Source of the DNA: Mesorhizobium sp. 131-2-1
GTDB lineage: Bacteria; Pseudomonadota; Alphaproteobacteria; Rhizobiales; Rhizobiaceae
Assembly (NCBI RefSeq): GCF_016756535.1
Contig: NZ_AP023247.1
Location: 1,240,001-1,304,000 of the forward strand
Length of the DNA: 64,000 nt
Direction: 5' to 3'
Shown here: positions 40,015-49,434 of the stretch, one piece after another
How the letters are laid out: each line of letters begins with the position of its first letter
Numbering within the stretch: position 1 is the first letter of the stretch
The notes under the pieces: generated by a model
What the model was told of the DNA's origin: nothing
Seen by the model: only the letters and a program-made list of their open reading frames with translations
The model's database searches: none
Program-made: the position numbers and the translations under genes

Positions 40015-40353
40015 CTAGTCGCCTTCGCCGGGCTCGGCCGAAAAATATTTCTCGAACTTGCCGGTCTCGCCGTCGAAGTTTTTCGCGTCGGCCGGCGGTT
40101 CCTTCTTGGCGGTGATGTTCGGCCACTTCTCGGCATATTCGGTGTTGACCTGCAGCCACTTCTCGAGCCCCGGCTCGGTATCAGGCTTGATCGCGTCGGC
40201 CGGGCATTCCGGCTCGCAGACGCCGCAGTCAATGCACTCGTCCGGGTGGATGACGAGCATGTTCTCGCCTTCGTAGAAACAGTCGACCGGACAGACCTCG
40301 ATACAGTCCATGTATTTGCATTTTATGCAATTGTCGGTCACGACATAGGTCAT
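40015..40353 (-). CDS. fdxA: Seven-iron ferredoxin FdxA
   Basis: A 112-residue ferredoxin with one [3Fe-4S] and one [4Fe-4S] centre. The cluster motifs are [17 protein letters not shown] (about residues 9-25) and [12 protein letters not shown] (about 40-51). The start MTYVVTDNC at 40353 is the standard rhizobial FdxA N-terminus; a longer open frame to 40503 is not. It carries electrons in cytosolic redox reactions; partner unknown. It is followed on the same strand by the hairpin at 39982-40005. Confidence 0.97.
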   Translation of the reverse strand: MTYVVTDNCIKCKYMDCIEVCPVDCFYEGENMLVIHPDECIDCGVCEPECPADAIKPDTEPGLEKWLQVNTEYAEKWPNITAKKEPPADAKNFDGETGKFEKYFSAEPGEGD

Positions 40354-40499
40354 CGCAGGCTCCGGGACGTCCCATTTCTGCTGGGTTTTTGGTGAGGTAA
40401 CGCCTTTGCCGGTCGCTGGCAAGGGCGGCCATTCCCGACGGTGCCGTCGCGCCCGGAATGGAGTTCCAGAACCCCGATGCGGTTGAGGCTGTTCCCGTC

Positions 40500-40886
40500 T
40501 CAATCCTCGCCGAGTAGCCGGTCGGTTTGTCGGCGCTCTTTCTTGGTCGGGCGGCCGCTGCCGGCCTCGCGTAAAGCCGGAATGGCGTCCGGAACGGCCT
40601 CGCCCTTCGGCGTGGGTTGCGGCGACATGTCCTCATAGAGCAGGCGCGCTTCCTCGGCTGGGCCGCGCCGGGCGCCGGCGCCAAGCACCTTCCACACCAG
40701 GATGCGCTGATCCAGCGTGATGGTCAGCACGTCGCCGGGCCGGACCATGTCGGAGGCCTGCGCTGCTTTGTCGCGATTGATGCGCACGCGCCCGGCGACC
40801 ACGAGTTTGGCCGCCAACGAACGGGATTTCACCGCGCGCGAGAAGAACAGCCATTTGTCGATGCGCTGGCGGCCTTCGGCGACCAT
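40500..40886 (-). CDS. S4-domain RNA-binding protein (Hsp15/RqcP-like)
   Basis: A 128-residue protein with an N-terminal S4 domain ([20 protein letters not shown] and [17 protein letters not shown], about residues 7-50), like heat-shock protein Hsp15, which binds stalled 50S subunits. The C-terminal part is basic ([16 protein letters not shown]). Its start is 12 bases after the stop of the large helicase gene and it is followed by fdxA, so these three genes probably form one minus-strand operon. Confidence 0.9.
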   Translation of the reverse strand: MVAEGRQRIDKWLFFSRAVKSRSLAAKLVVAGRVRINRDKAAQASDMVRPGDVLTITLDQRILVWKVLGAGARRGPAEEARLLYEDMSPQPTPKGEAVPDAIPALREAGSGRPTKKERRQTDRLLGED

Positions 40887-40898
40887 CGGACCGGGAGC

Positions 40899-43800
40899 CT
40901 ACTTCTTCAACTGGTCGCGCAAGGCGGCAAGCTTGGCAAAAGGCGAATCCGGATCGAACCGGGCCGGACGTTCGTCGCGCGGCTTGGTCTGGAAGGCAGG
41001 CTTGCCACCTTGCGCGCCACCCTTGCCGTCCTGCCGGCCGCCTTTCCAGTCGGGCCTGCCGTCGCGGCGATCCGGCCGCTCGCCTTGCGGCTTGCCTTCG
41101 CGCCGCTCGCCGGCCTCGCCTTGCGGCCTCGGCTTGAACTTCGAGCGGTCGAAGCGCGGCTTGCCGGCGCCGTCGCGCTGGTCGCGGCGCCCTTCATTCG
41201 GGCGTCCGCCCGGCTGGCCAGCGGCTTCGCCAGGGGCGTCGGTCCGGCCGCCCTGCGCGGCCTGTCCGTTGCGCGGGCGATTGTCGCGGCGGTTGTCGTG
41301 CCGATGGCGCGGGCGCTGCTCGAAACGACCCTGACGCCACAACAGGACAGGCTTCGGCTCCTCGGCCTCGGATGCCGTCTCGCCGGCTTCCGTCGTCGCG
41401 GCAGGCTCGGCTGACACGGCTTCCGCCGCCGGCGGATCCTGGGCCACCGGCTCTCCGGCCACGACGTGAACCTCGGCAGTTTGGGCTTCTGCCTCCGGCT
41501 CGGCTGCCGGAGCAGCGTCAGCTGGCTCTTCGGCGACGGATTCCGCCACGAACGGGGCCTCGTGCGTGGCCGGAGCCTCGAGCGCCTCTTCGGCGACCGG
41601 TTCCGCAACCATTTCAGTGACGGATTCGGCCGAAACGTCGACCGTGGCATCCGACGAGACAGCGACATCCGACACGACAGCGGCATCCGTATCGGGTTCA
41701 GAGCCCTCGGCCGGGGCCCCGGCGCCGGCTTCAACAGCGGCTTCAGCGGCGGCCGCTACGGCCAATGCGGCCTTTGCCGCCTCTTCCGCCGCAAGCTTGG
41801 CGGCGGCGGCTTCGCGCGCGGCATTGTCCTGCGCCTCGAGCCGCGCCTTGACCTCGGCCGCAGGCTTCGGCTCTGCGCGGTAGCCGAGACCCTTCAGGAT
41901 CTCTTCCATATCGTCGGCGGTAGCGCCGAGGATCGACATCATCGGCGGCGTCACCATGAAGGCATGGCCGTCATAGGCGCCGTCGGGACGCTGTCCCAGC
42001 CCCGGCTTCCAGTTGGTGGCGGGGCGGATCAGATCGGCCAGCCGCTCAAGGATGTCGACGCGCACCGCGCGGCGGCCGAGATTGCGGTAGCCGGCGAGCT
42101 TGTAGAAGGTCTTGTCGAAAGCGGGATCGATGACCACCGAGGTGCGGCCCGACGCCAGTGCGTGGACGACATCGCCGAAACCCGGCTTGTCCTTGCCATC
42201 GTTCTTCAGCGCCCACAGCAGCGTTACCAGACCGGCAGGCGCCGGCTTGATCAGCGCCGGCACGAAGACGTGGTAGGCGCCGAAGCGCACGCCCAGCCGG
42301 CGCAGGGCGGCCCGGCCTTCCTGGTCGAGCGACTTCATCTCCTCGGCGATGTCGCGGCGGTTGATGAGGCCGAAATGCTCGACAAGCTGGAAGGCGATGC
42401 CGCGGCCGATGCCGGTGAGTTGCTCGGCGTTCTTCAAATCCACCAGCGGCTTCAGCAGCGACTCGATCTGGAAATTGACGAAGCGCTCGGCGCGCGCGGC
42501 GACCTTGTCGCGGCCCGGGCCGGTGAGCTGCTCGTCGGCCAGGAGCACCAGGCGCGGCTTCAGCGGCTCGTCGCCGGCAACCAGCGTCCCGATCGGCGCG
42601 CCGATCCAGCGCAGCGTTCCGTCGGAGCCGAGCGCGAGATCGCCATTGGCGCAGGCGCCGAAGCGTTCGGCGCGCGTTTCGAATTCGGCGGCAAGCGCCT
42701 TCTGGGCGGCCGTGCGCACGGCCTTGGCATCCTCGCCGCCGGCGCTCTGGTCGGCAGTGAAGCGGAATCCCTGCAACTCGCCGACATGATGACCTTCGAC
42801 GAGGACGGTTCCGGTTGGGCTGATTTCGGCTTCAGGCATGGTATTTTCTCTAAGGCGCCGCATGAGGACGGAAGTCCTGCGGTCTACGAAGCGTTTCGTC
42901 AACCGCTCATGCAGCGCATCCGACAATCTGTCTTCGATTTCGCGCGTCTTTTCCCGCCAGTGTGCCTGATCGGCCAGCCAGCCGGGCCGGTTGGAGACAA
43001 AGGTCCAGGTGCGGATCTGGGCGATACGGTGCGACAGCGTGTCGATATCGCCATCGGTCGTGTCGGCGCGGCGGACCTGCTCGGCCATGTAGTTCTCATC
43101 GACATGGCCGTGCCTGGCGAGGTCCATGTAGATCGAGGCGATCAGGTCGGCATGCTGGGCCGGCGCGATCTTGCGGTAATCGGGCAGGGCACACGCTTCC
43201 CAGAGCAGCGCGACGCGCTTGGCATCGGTGGCGAGTGAGCGGATCTCCTCGTCGCGCGACAGATGCTCCAGCGCCTGCGCATCCACCGCCGGCAGGGCGC
43301 GTGTCAGGCCCTCCACCGGAGCGTTGGTCTCGATCGAGCGCTTCAGCGCGTCGAGGCTGGAGAAATCGAAATCGGCAGTGCGCCATTGCATGACCTTCAC
43401 CGGGTCGAACTCATGGCTCTCGATCTTCTGGACCAGATCCTCGTCCAGCGGATCGACCTGGCCGGTGACGCCGAACGTGCCGTCGCGCAGGTGCCGGCCG
43501 GCGCGGCCGGCGATCTGGCCGAGCTCGGCCGCTGTCAGGTTGCGGTACTGGTAGCCGTCGAACTTGCGGTTCTGGGCGAATGCGACGTGGTCGAGGTCGA
43601 GGTTGAGCCCCATGCCGATGGCGTCGGTGGCGACGAGGTAGTCGACGTCGCCCGACTGGAACAGCGCCACCTGCGCGTTTCGGGTGCGCGGCGAGAGCGC
43701 GCCGAGCACGACGGCGGCACCGCCCTGCTGGCGGCGGATCAGCTCGGCGATGGCATAGACCTCGTCGGCGGAGAAGGCGACGATCGCGGTGCGCCGGGGC

Positions 43801-44318
43801 AGGCGGGTCAATTTCTTCGAACCGGCATAGGCAAGGTGCGACAGCCTGGGGCGCGTCACCACCGAGACGCCCTTCAGCAGGCGCTGCAGGATGCCCTGCA
43901 TGGTGGCTGCGCCGAGCAGCAGCGTTTCCTGGCGGCCGCGCAGATGCAGGATACGGTCGGTGAAGATGTGGCCGCGCTCGAGGTCGCCGGCAAGCTGCAC
44001 CTCGTCGATGGCGACGAAGGCCGCATCGGTCTCGCGCGGCATCGCCTCAACCGTGCAGACCGAGTATCTGGCGCCCGCCGGCTGGATCTTCTCCTCGCCG
44101 GTGATCAGCGCCACCTTGTGGGCGCCGACCTTCTCGCAGACGCGCGTATAGACCTCGCGCGCCAGGAGCCTGAGCGGCAGGCCGATGACGCCGCTCTCAT
44201 GCGCAACCATGCGCTCGATGGCGAGGTGGGTCTTGCCGGTGTTGGTGGGCCCAAGCACGGCCGTCACGTCGCGGCCGGAAAGGATCAACGGCTGGGGGTG
44301 TTTCGGCTGGACGTTCAT
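40899..44318 (-). CDS. Large Suv3/MgpS-like DEAD/DEAH RNA helicase with low-complexity tail
   Basis: A 1139-residue helicase of the Suv3/MgpS type. The core has Walker A GPTNTGKTHLA (about residues 23-33), the DEVQ box in VAIDEVQLAGDLERGH, motifs LGALSPRTRNAQVALFQ and DAIGMGLNLDLD, and QIAGRAGRHLRDG (motif VI). A middle helical domain follows, then a long Ala/Glu-rich linker (about 760-1000). The C-terminus is an Arg/Gly-rich tail (RPRHRHDNRRDNRPRNG and onward) that should bind RNA. Start at 44318 (MNVQPKHPQP) was chosen over an upstream ATG. It precedes the S4 protein gene by 12 bases. The upstream region (44319-45040) is unusual, see below. It may be a degradosome-like or ribosome-linked helicase. 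Confidence 0.88.
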   Translation of the reverse strand: MNVQPKHPQPLILSGRDVTAVLGPTNTGKTHLAIERMVAHESGVIGLPLRLLAREVYTRVCEKVGAHKVALITGEEKIQPAGARYSVCTVEAMPRETDAAFVAIDEVQLAGDLERGHIFTDRILHLRGRQETLLLGAATMQGILQRLLKGVSVVTRPRLSHLAYAGSKKLTRLPRRTAIVAFSADEVYAIAELIRRQQGGAAVVLGALSPRTRNAQVALFQSGDVDYLVATDAIGMGLNLDLDHVAFAQNRKFDGYQYRNLTAAELGQIAGRAGRHLRDGTFGVTGQVDPLDEDLVQKIESHEFDPVKVMQWRTADFDFSSLDALKRSIETNAPVEGLTRALPAVDAQALEHLSRDEEIRSLATDAKRVALLWEACALPDYRKIAPAQHADLIASIYMDLARHGHVDENYMAEQVRRADTTDGDIDTLSHRIAQIRTWTFVSNRPGWLADQAHWREKTREIEDRLSDALHERLTKRFVDRRTSVLMRRLRENTMPEAEISPTGTVLVEGHHVGELQGFRFTADQSAGGEDAKAVRTAAQKALAAEFETRAERFGACANGDLALGSDGTLRWIGAPIGTLVAGDEPLKPRLVLLADEQLTGPGRDKVAARAERFVNFQIESLLKPLVDLKNAEQLTGIGRGIAFQLVEHFGLINRRDIAEEMKSLDQEGRAALRRLGVRFGAYHVFVPALIKPAPAGLVTLLWALKNDGKDKPGFGDVVHALASGRTSVVIDPAFDKTFYKLAGYRNLGRRAVRVDILERLADLIRPATNWKPGLGQRPDGAYDGHAFMVTPPMMSILGATADDMEEILKGLGYRAEPKPAAEVKARLEAQDNAAREAAAAKLAAEEAAKAALAVAAAAEAAVEAGAGAPAEGSEPDTDAAVVSDVAVSSDATVDVSAESVTEMVAEPVAEEALEAPATHEAPFVAESVAEEPADAAPAAEPEAEAQTAEVHVVAGEPVAQDPPAAEAVSAEPAATTEAGETASEAEEPKPVLLWRQGRFEQRPRHRHDNRRDNRPRNGQAAQGGRTDAPGEAAGQPGGRPNEGRRDQRDGAGKPRFDRSKFKPRPQGEAGERREGKPQGERPDRRDGRPDWKGGRQDGKGGAQGGKPAFQTKPRDERPARFDPDSPFAKLAALRDQLKK

Positions 44319-44489
44319 CGGCCCGGAAATGGACTTTCTGCCGCTGGTTGTCGGGGGCGCGCCAGCGATGGCGCGTGTGACAGCCGACACATAGGGATTT
44401 CGAGCGCGAAGCGAAAGCGGAATGTTCCGCCGTCAGTCTCCATGGGTCGTGTGAGGGTGCGAAATCCGCCGCCGTTTAACGGTTGGAAC

Positions 44490-44871
44490 GAGTCTGGAAC
44501 GAATCGGCGACGAATCACTGACTCGCCGAGATTCAGGGTTTGTTCACGGCTACATGTGGATTTTTTGACGATGAGTCTCACCACATGCTGAATCTCTTGA
44601 TTGGCCCGATTCATGCAGGGCGAATGCGAGTCGCGCGTCGCCGTTAACCTTTGCCGATGAACGACTGGCCTGTCCGTCTGGCCTCGCCCAAGATTATGAA
44701 ATTCTTGACATTTCCTAACGGATCTTAATCATTCGGACACGTTTCCCGGCCCTCGGCGTTAACGTTCCGGTCAAAGCCGGAACGAATCGGCGACGAATCA
44801 GCGATGTCGGTATTTTCTTGGTTTGTTCACCCCAACATGTTGTGTCGCAGGCAGGTTTTCCACCGAGAATC
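44490..44871. promoter_or_regulatory. Dense GANTC cluster with an imperfect direct repeat, 283 bases apart
   Basis: Within 44490-44632 nine GANTC sites occur (44490, 44501, 44512, 44520, 44530, 44573, 44590, 44608, 44628), and three more at 44784, 44795 and 44867. A block is duplicated: GGAACGAATCGGCGACGAAT+CA at 44496 and at 44779 is identical, and GGTTTGTTCAC follows at exactly +41 and ACATGT at +56 in both. GTTAAC-type sequences flank each copy. No gene is supported in 44319-45040. The GANTC density points to CcrM-dependent regulation. Confidence 0.6.
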
Positions 44872-44982
44872 CACAGGTTAGGCACCGGCTTTTGCACAGG
44901 CCGCGCGCCAGCCGTTAACCCTTGCGTGCCAGATCGGGGCAAGGCGTCACGCGAGGGCCTGTGCAGCGGAGAGGCGACAAAC

Positions 44983-45012
44983 AAAAACGGGCCGGTTTCC
45001 CGGCCCGTTTTT
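44983..45012 (-). terminator. Terminator after phbB
   Basis: AAAAACGGGCCGG (44983-44995) pairs with CCGGCCCGTTTTT (45000-45012) around TTTC, a 13-bp perfect stem. Read on the minus strand it ends in a T-run, just beyond the phbB stop. Confidence 0.93.
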
Positions 45013-45040
45013 GTCGATGCGTATTTCCCGGCGCGAGGCG

Positions 45041-45766
45041 TCAAACGAAGTACTGGCCGCCATTCGCTGTGATGGTCGAGCCGGTGATGAAGCCGGCATC
45101 GTCGGAAGCGAGGAAGACGACGCAGCGCGCGACTTCTTCCGGCTCGCCCAGCCGGCCGACCGGGATCTGCGGGATGATGCGCTCGTTGAGCACCTTCTCG
45201 TCGATCGCCTTGACCATCTCCGTGGCGATGTAGCCGGGGCAGATGACGTTGACGGTGATGCCCGCGCGGGCGCCCTCTTGAGCCAGCGCCTTGGAGAAGC
45301 CGATGTCGCCGGCCTTGGCGGCGGAATAGTTGACCTGGCCGGCCTGGCCCTTCTGGCCGTTGATCGAGGAGATGGTGATGACGCGGCCGAACTTGCGGTC
45401 GCGCATGCCGCCCCACAGCGGATGCGTCATGTTGAAGACGCCCGACAGGTTGGTGTCGATAACCTCTTTCCACTGCTCGCGCGTCAACTTGTGGAACATG
45501 GCGTCGCGGGTGATGCCGGCATTGTTGACCAGCACCGAGACCGGGCCGAGGTCGGCCTCGACCTGCTTGATGCCGGCGGCGCAGGCGTCGTAGTCGGCGA
45601 CCGACCATTTGTAGACCGGGATGCCGGTCGCGGCCTTGAACTTCGCGGCGGCCTCGTCATTGCCGGCATAGTTCGCGGCAACCGAATAGCCGGCCTTCTT
45701 TAAAGCGATCGATATCGCCGCGCCGATGCCGCGCGACCCGCCGGTGACGATTGCTACTTTGCTCAT
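45041..45766 (-). CDS. phbB: Acetoacetyl-CoA reductase PhbB
   Basis: A 241-residue short-chain dehydrogenase that makes (R)-3-hydroxybutyryl-CoA, the monomer for polyhydroxybutyrate. The NADPH motif is TGGSRGIG (about residues 8-15), and the catalytic Tyr/Lys lie in NYSAAKAGDIGFSKAL (about 148-163). The C-terminal NGGQYFV is typical for PhaB/FabG-like reductases. It is downstream of phbA on the minus strand, the usual rhizobial phbA-phbB order. Confidence 0.96.
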   Translation of the reverse strand: MSKVAIVTGGSRGIGAAISIALKKAGYSVAANYAGNDEAAAKFKAATGIPVYKWSVADYDACAAGIKQVEADLGPVSVLVNNAGITRDAMFHKLTREQWKEVIDTNLSGVFNMTHPLWGGMRDRKFGRVITISSINGQKGQAGQVNYSAAKAGDIGFSKALAQEGARAGITVNVICPGYIATEMVKAIDEKVLNERIIPQIPVGRLGEPEEVARCVVFLASDDAGFITGSTITANGGQYFV

Positions 45767-45790
45767 GTGGTCCTCCCATTAAATCGTCTG

Positions 45791-45874
45791 AGCGAATAGA
45801 GGGTAGCGAATAGGGATCTGTCGTCCCATCGCGCGACGCCTTTCTTCTCTATTCGCTACTCCCTATTCGCTATT
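45791..45874. repeat. Inverted repeat between phbA and phbB
   Basis: AGCGAATAGAGGGTAGCG (from 45791) is mirrored, with two mismatches, at 45849-45874 (CTACTCCCTATTCGCT and flanking CTATTCGC). TATTCGC-type units occur several times. It sits in the 116-base gap of the phbA-phbB operon and resembles a dispersed repeat. Confidence 0.6.
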
Positions 45875-45882
45875 CGCTGAGC

Positions 45883-47067
45883 TCAGAGTGCTTCCACGCA
45901 CATGGCGACGCCCATGCCACCGCCGATGCAAAGCGTGGCAAGACCCTTCTTGGCGCCGCGGCGGCGCATTTCGAAGACCAGCGTGTTGAAGACACGGGCG
46001 CCGGAAGCGCCGATCGGATGGCCGATGGCAATCGCGCCGCCATTGACGTTGACGATCGACGGATCCCAGCCCATGCCCTTGTTGACGGCGCAGGCCTGCG
46101 CGGCGAAGGCCTCGTTGGCCTCGACGAGGTCGAGGTCCTTGACCGACCATCCGGCCTTCTCTAGCGCCCGCTTCGAGGCTGGGATCGGGCCGGTGCCCAT
46201 GATCGCCGGATCGACGCCGGCGGTCGCCCAGGAGGCGATGCGGACCAGCGGGGTGATGCCGCGCCGGGCGGCTTCGGCCTCGCTCATCAACAGCGCGCCG
46301 GCGGCGCCGTCATTGATGCCGGAGGCATTGGCTGCCGTGACCGTGCCGTCCTTGTCGAAGGCGGGCTTCAGCTTGGTCATGGCATCCAGCGTCGCGCCGT
46401 GGCGGATGTACTCGTCCTGGTCGACGATGGTGTCGCCCTTCCTGCCCTTGATGGTGAAGGCGACGATCTCATCCTTGAACTTGCCGGCCTTCTGCGCGGC
46501 CTCGGCCTTGTTCTGCGAGGCCAGCGCGAACTGGTCCTGGTCGTCGCGGGTGATCTGGAACTGGCGGGCGACGTTCTCGGCGGTGTTGCCCATGTGATAG
46601 CCGTTGAAGGCATCCCACAATCCGTCCTTGATCATGGTGTCGATCATCTTGTAGTCGCCCATCTTGACGCCGGCACGCAGATGCTGGGCGTGGGCCGAGA
46701 GCGACATCGATTCCTGGCCGCCGGCGACGATCACCTTGGCATCGCCGGTGGCAATCTGCTGCATGCCGAGCGCGATCGCGCGCAGGCCAGAGCCGCAAAC
46801 CTGGTTGAGGCCCCAGGCGGTGGTCTCCTTGGGCAGGCCGGCGTTGATCGACGCCTGACGGGCCGGGTTCTGCCCCTGAGCGGCGGTCAGCACCTGGCCG
46901 AGGATCACCTCGTCGACTTCCGAGGGTTCGACGTTGGCTCGCGCGAGCAACTCCTTGATGACGGCGGCGCCGAGCTCGTGCGCCGGAGTGGCGGCGAAGC
47001 TGCCGTTGAAGGAGCCGACTGCTGTGCGCGCGGCACTGGCGACAACTATGCCATTGGATGCGGACAT
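45883..47067 (-). CDS. phbA: Acetyl-CoA acetyltransferase (beta-ketothiolase) PhbA
   Basis: A 394-residue thiolase that condenses two acetyl-CoA molecules at the entry to polyhydroxybutyrate synthesis. The nucleophilic Cys is in [14 protein letters not shown] (about residues 86-99), the catalytic His in [17 protein letters not shown] (about 342-358) and the second Cys in [10 protein letters not shown] (about 379-388). Length and motifs are those of PhbA. It precedes phbB in the same operon; phaR is divergent, 301 bases away. Confidence 0.97.
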   Translation of the reverse strand: MSASNGIVVASAARTAVGSFNGSFAATPAHELGAAVIKELLARANVEPSEVDEVILGQVLTAAQGQNPARQASINAGLPKETTAWGLNQVCGSGLRAIALGMQQIATGDAKVIVAGGQESMSLSAHAQHLRAGVKMGDYKMIDTMIKDGLWDAFNGYHMGNTAENVARQFQITRDDQDQFALASQNKAEAAQKAGKFKDEIVAFTIKGRKGDTIVDQDEYIRHGATLDAMTKLKPAFDKDGTVTAANASGINDGAAGALLMSEAEAARRGITPLVRIASWATAGVDPAIMGTGPIPASKRALEKAGWSVKDLDLVEANEAFAAQACAVNKGMGWDPSIVNVNGGAIAIGHPIGASGARVFNTLVFEMRRRGAKKGLATLCIGGGMGVAMCVEAL

Positions 47068-47258
47068 TTTCTTCTCCAGACTTCGAGGTGTCGTTTTTTA
47101 GGGTATCGTTGAGGAACTTTCTTGCCCTTTCCCGGGGCCAAGTCAAACCGGAAATGGGCATGCCGGCCATGCGCCGCAAGCAGGCCTGCGGCGACCGTGG
47201 CGTCAGTCCCGGCTTCGCTGCGCAGCATATTCCGGCCGCCATGCAGCATTAATCGATC

Positions 47259-47273
47259 TTGCACTGCACAAAC
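47259..47273. promoter_or_regulatory. TTGCACTGCAC-type palindrome in the phbA-phaR divergent promoter region
   Basis: TTGCACTGCACAAA lies 95 bases before phaR and about 190 bases before phbA in the 301-base divergent gap. It resembles the TGC...GCA palindromes to which PhaR repressors bind. Very similar sequences are found before the patatin gene (50664) and the RND operon (56005). Confidence 0.45.
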
Positions 47274-47368
47274 CACTTGGAATTGTGACGCTTTTGCGCA
47301 TATCCTTGACAGGGCGCAATCGTTACCGGCTGCTTACTCAAATGCGCCGGTGTCCGGGGAGGATACTG

Positions 47369-47980
47369 ATGGCCGCGAAAGACGACCCGATCGTCATCAA
47401 GAAATATGCCAACCGCCGACTCTACAATACCGGCACCAGCACCTATGTGACGCTGGAGGACCTCGCCGACATGGTCAAGAAGGGCGAGGAATTTACCGTC
47501 CAGGATGCCAAGACCGGCGACGACATCACTCATCCTGTGCTGACCCAGATCATCTTCGAACTGGAGAACAAGGATGGGCAGAACATGCTGCCGATCCCGT
47601 TCCTGCGCCAGCTGATCGCCTTCTACGGCGACCAGATGCAGATGATCGTGCCGAGCTTCCTCGAGCAGTCGATGATCGCCTTCGCCAAGGAGCAGGAGCG
47701 TTTTCGCGAGCAGATGAAGGGCGCCTTCGGCAAGTCGCCGATCGACATGATGAAGATCGCCACGCCGATCAAGGCGCTGGAGGAGCAGACGCGGCGCAAC
47801 ATGGAGATGTTCCAGAACGCCATGCGGATGTTCACGCCCTTCCCGTCGACGACGGCGAACGGGGCTTCGCCGGCACCGACCGAGCCCGCGAAAAAGGACG
47901 TGCCGGAAAAGTCCGATGACCTTCAGGAACTGAAGGAACAGATCGCTGCGATGCAGCGCAAACTCGACACCATGTCGTAA
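47369..47980 (+). CDS. phaR: Polyhydroxyalkanoate synthesis repressor PhaR
   Basis: A 203-residue protein. The N-terminal domain (IVIKKYANRRLYNTGTSTYV, about residues 8-27) is the PHB/PHA accumulation regulator DNA-binding domain, followed by PHB_acc segments (FTVQDAKTGDDITHPVL, QIIFELENKDGQNMLP). A helical region (SMIAFAKEQERFREQMKGAF) and a short C-terminal coiled coil follow. PhaR represses phasin and PHB genes and binds PHB granules. ATG at 47369 has GGGGAGGA upstream; the earlier in-frame ATG adds non-family sequence. It is divergent from phbA. Confidence 0.94.
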   Translation: MAAKDDPIVIKKYANRRLYNTGTSTYVTLEDLADMVKKGEEFTVQDAKTGDDITHPVLTQIIFELENKDGQNMLPIPFLRQLIAFYGDQMQMIVPSFLEQSMIAFAKEQERFREQMKGAFGKSPIDMMKIATPIKALEEQTRRNMEMFQNAMRMFTPFPSTTANGASPAPTEPAKKDVPEKSDDLQELKEQIAAMQRKLDTMS

Positions 47981-47989
47981 GCCATCCTT

Positions 47990-48148
47990 CGTCATCCTCG
48001 GGCTTGACCCGAGGATCCATGCCGTGACCGTCGTCAATGAGCGCGGCAAGACAGCATTCTGCACCGCCGCAACGCCTTGGCGTCACGGCATTGATCCTGG
48101 GGTCTGCGCTGCGTCGCTTTGCTCCTTGCTTCGCCCCAGGATGACGAC
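47990..48148. repeat. Decayed intergenic inverted repeat (CGTCATCCTCGG type)
   Basis: CGTCATCCTCGG (47990) reappears as CCAGGATGACG near 48137-48147 in reverse complement. GATCCATGCCGTGAC and GTCACGGCATTGATCC form inner arms. It is a degenerate copy of an intergenic palindrome common in rhizobia. It lies between the phaR stop and the convergent citrate-synthase-like gene. Confidence 0.7.
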
Positions 48149-48188
48149 GTTAGAGACGTTTTCGCTAACTTCGAAAGCCTCATTCCGC

Positions 48189-49325
48189 TCAAACCGGCCC
48201 GTCGTAGCGGGCACGGGGCCTGATCAAGCGGTTGCTCATGACCTGCTCGACAGCATGCGCGGCCGAGCCGACACTGCGCCCGAGCGCAAACAGGCGAAAC
48301 GGCGCGTCGGGAGGCAGGCGCAGCTGGCGCGTCAGCGCGGCCAGGGCGAAGTCGATGTTCGGCCGCGCGCCCGTCGCGCCGAGAACGGCCTCTGCGAGGC
48401 GTGACATCCGGCCATCGATCTCGACATCGGGCAACAAGGCTTGCGCCCGTGGATCGCCCTCCGGATAGAGCGGATGGCCAAAGCCGGGCAGCGGCCGGTC
48501 GTGGCCAAGCCAGCGTTCGACCGCCGCATCGGCTCCCAGCCTTTCGGCATCCTCGACAAGGTCGAGCACAGCCTCGCCGGCGCCGCCATGGCGCGGTCCG
48601 GACAGGGTGGCAAGACCGGCAAGCAGGCAAGCCGCGACCGAGGCGCCGGTGGACGCGGCGACCCGCGTGGCGAAGGTCGAGGCGTTCAACTCGTGATCGG
48701 CGAGCAGCACCAATGCCCGGCGTATCAGGTTGGCGCCGGCAGTGCCGACCGACCAGCTGCGTGCCAGCCTTTCGTGCACGGCGCCGCTACCCGCAACCGC
48801 GCCGAGCGCTTCGGCAAGGGTCCCGATGGCGCCGGCCGCGTCCCGGTAGAGCATGTCCGGCCCGCGGCCCAGCGAAGGCCGGCCTTCGGCAGCCAGCTCA
48901 GCCAGCGTCACGAAGGCCGCGCCGCGACCGCTCTCGCGCGCGTCGCGGCGGCCGGGCACGGCAAACGACACCGGGACATCCGCTGCCCACAGCAGGCTTG
49001 CCGTCTCCTCCAGCGTGGCCGCGCTTGAGAGCGCTACAGCATCCTGGCCGCGATAGAAAAGGCCGCCATGCAGGATGGTCGAGATCGAGGTGGCAAAGGC
49101 CGGCTCGCCCCAGGCGATGGCACTTTCGGCGATCGCTTGCGGGCTTCGGCCGCGCGCGCGGCGCGTGGCGAGGGCCGCGATGTCGTCGGCGCGATACTGG
49201 CTGCGGCGTGGGTCGGCTGCGTCCGGCCGCATGCCGATACGGCCACGGCTGACATAGGCATAGAGCGTCTGCGGCCGCACCTTGAGCCGTTCCAGCGCCT
49301 GCTCCCGTGTCAGCCATTCGGACAT
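48189..49325 (-). CDS. Citrate synthase family protein with N-terminal helix-turn-helix domain
   Basis: A 378-residue protein in two parts. Residues about 1-55 (MSEWLTREQALERLKVRPQT and PRRSQYRADDIAAL) are a MerR/excisionase-type DNA-binding domain. The rest is a citrate-synthase fold with the active-site His segments SGPRHGGAGEA (about 262-272) and GFGHPLYPEGDPRAQALL (about 301-318). The catalytic region looks intact, so it may be an enzyme, a citrate-sensing regulator or both. Start at 49325 is used; the longer frame was rejected. It is divergent from a second, plain citrate-synthase gene, 109 bases away. Confidence 0.87.
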   Translation of the reverse strand: MSEWLTREQALERLKVRPQTLYAYVSRGRIGMRPDAADPRRSQYRADDIAALATRRARGRSPQAIAESAIAWGEPAFATSISTILHGGLFYRGQDAVALSSAATLEETASLLWAADVPVSFAVPGRRDARESGRGAAFVTLAELAAEGRPSLGRGPDMLYRDAAGAIGTLAEALGAVAGSGAVHERLARSWSVGTAGANLIRRALVLLADHELNASTFATRVAASTGASVAACLLAGLATLSGPRHGGAGEAVLDLVEDAERLGADAAVERWLGHDRPLPGFGHPLYPEGDPRAQALLPDVEIDGRMSRLAEAVLGATGARPNIDFALAALTRQLRLPPDAPFRLFALGRSVGSAAHAVEQVMSNRLIRPRARYDGPV

Positions 49326-49434
49326 GTTGTTTGTCACGCAGCCGATTGCTCGGGCATATTGATTCACTTGATCAAGATTGATGCATTGATCTTGCATCAT
49401 TAATTTCTGTCCGTAAACGGCGAAGGAGATGGAC

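Noticed and set aside
44319..45040. Chromosome replication origin
   Set aside because: DnaA-box-like words are only partial matches, and typical neighbours of the rhizobial origin (hemE, parA/parB, gidA) are absent from this window.
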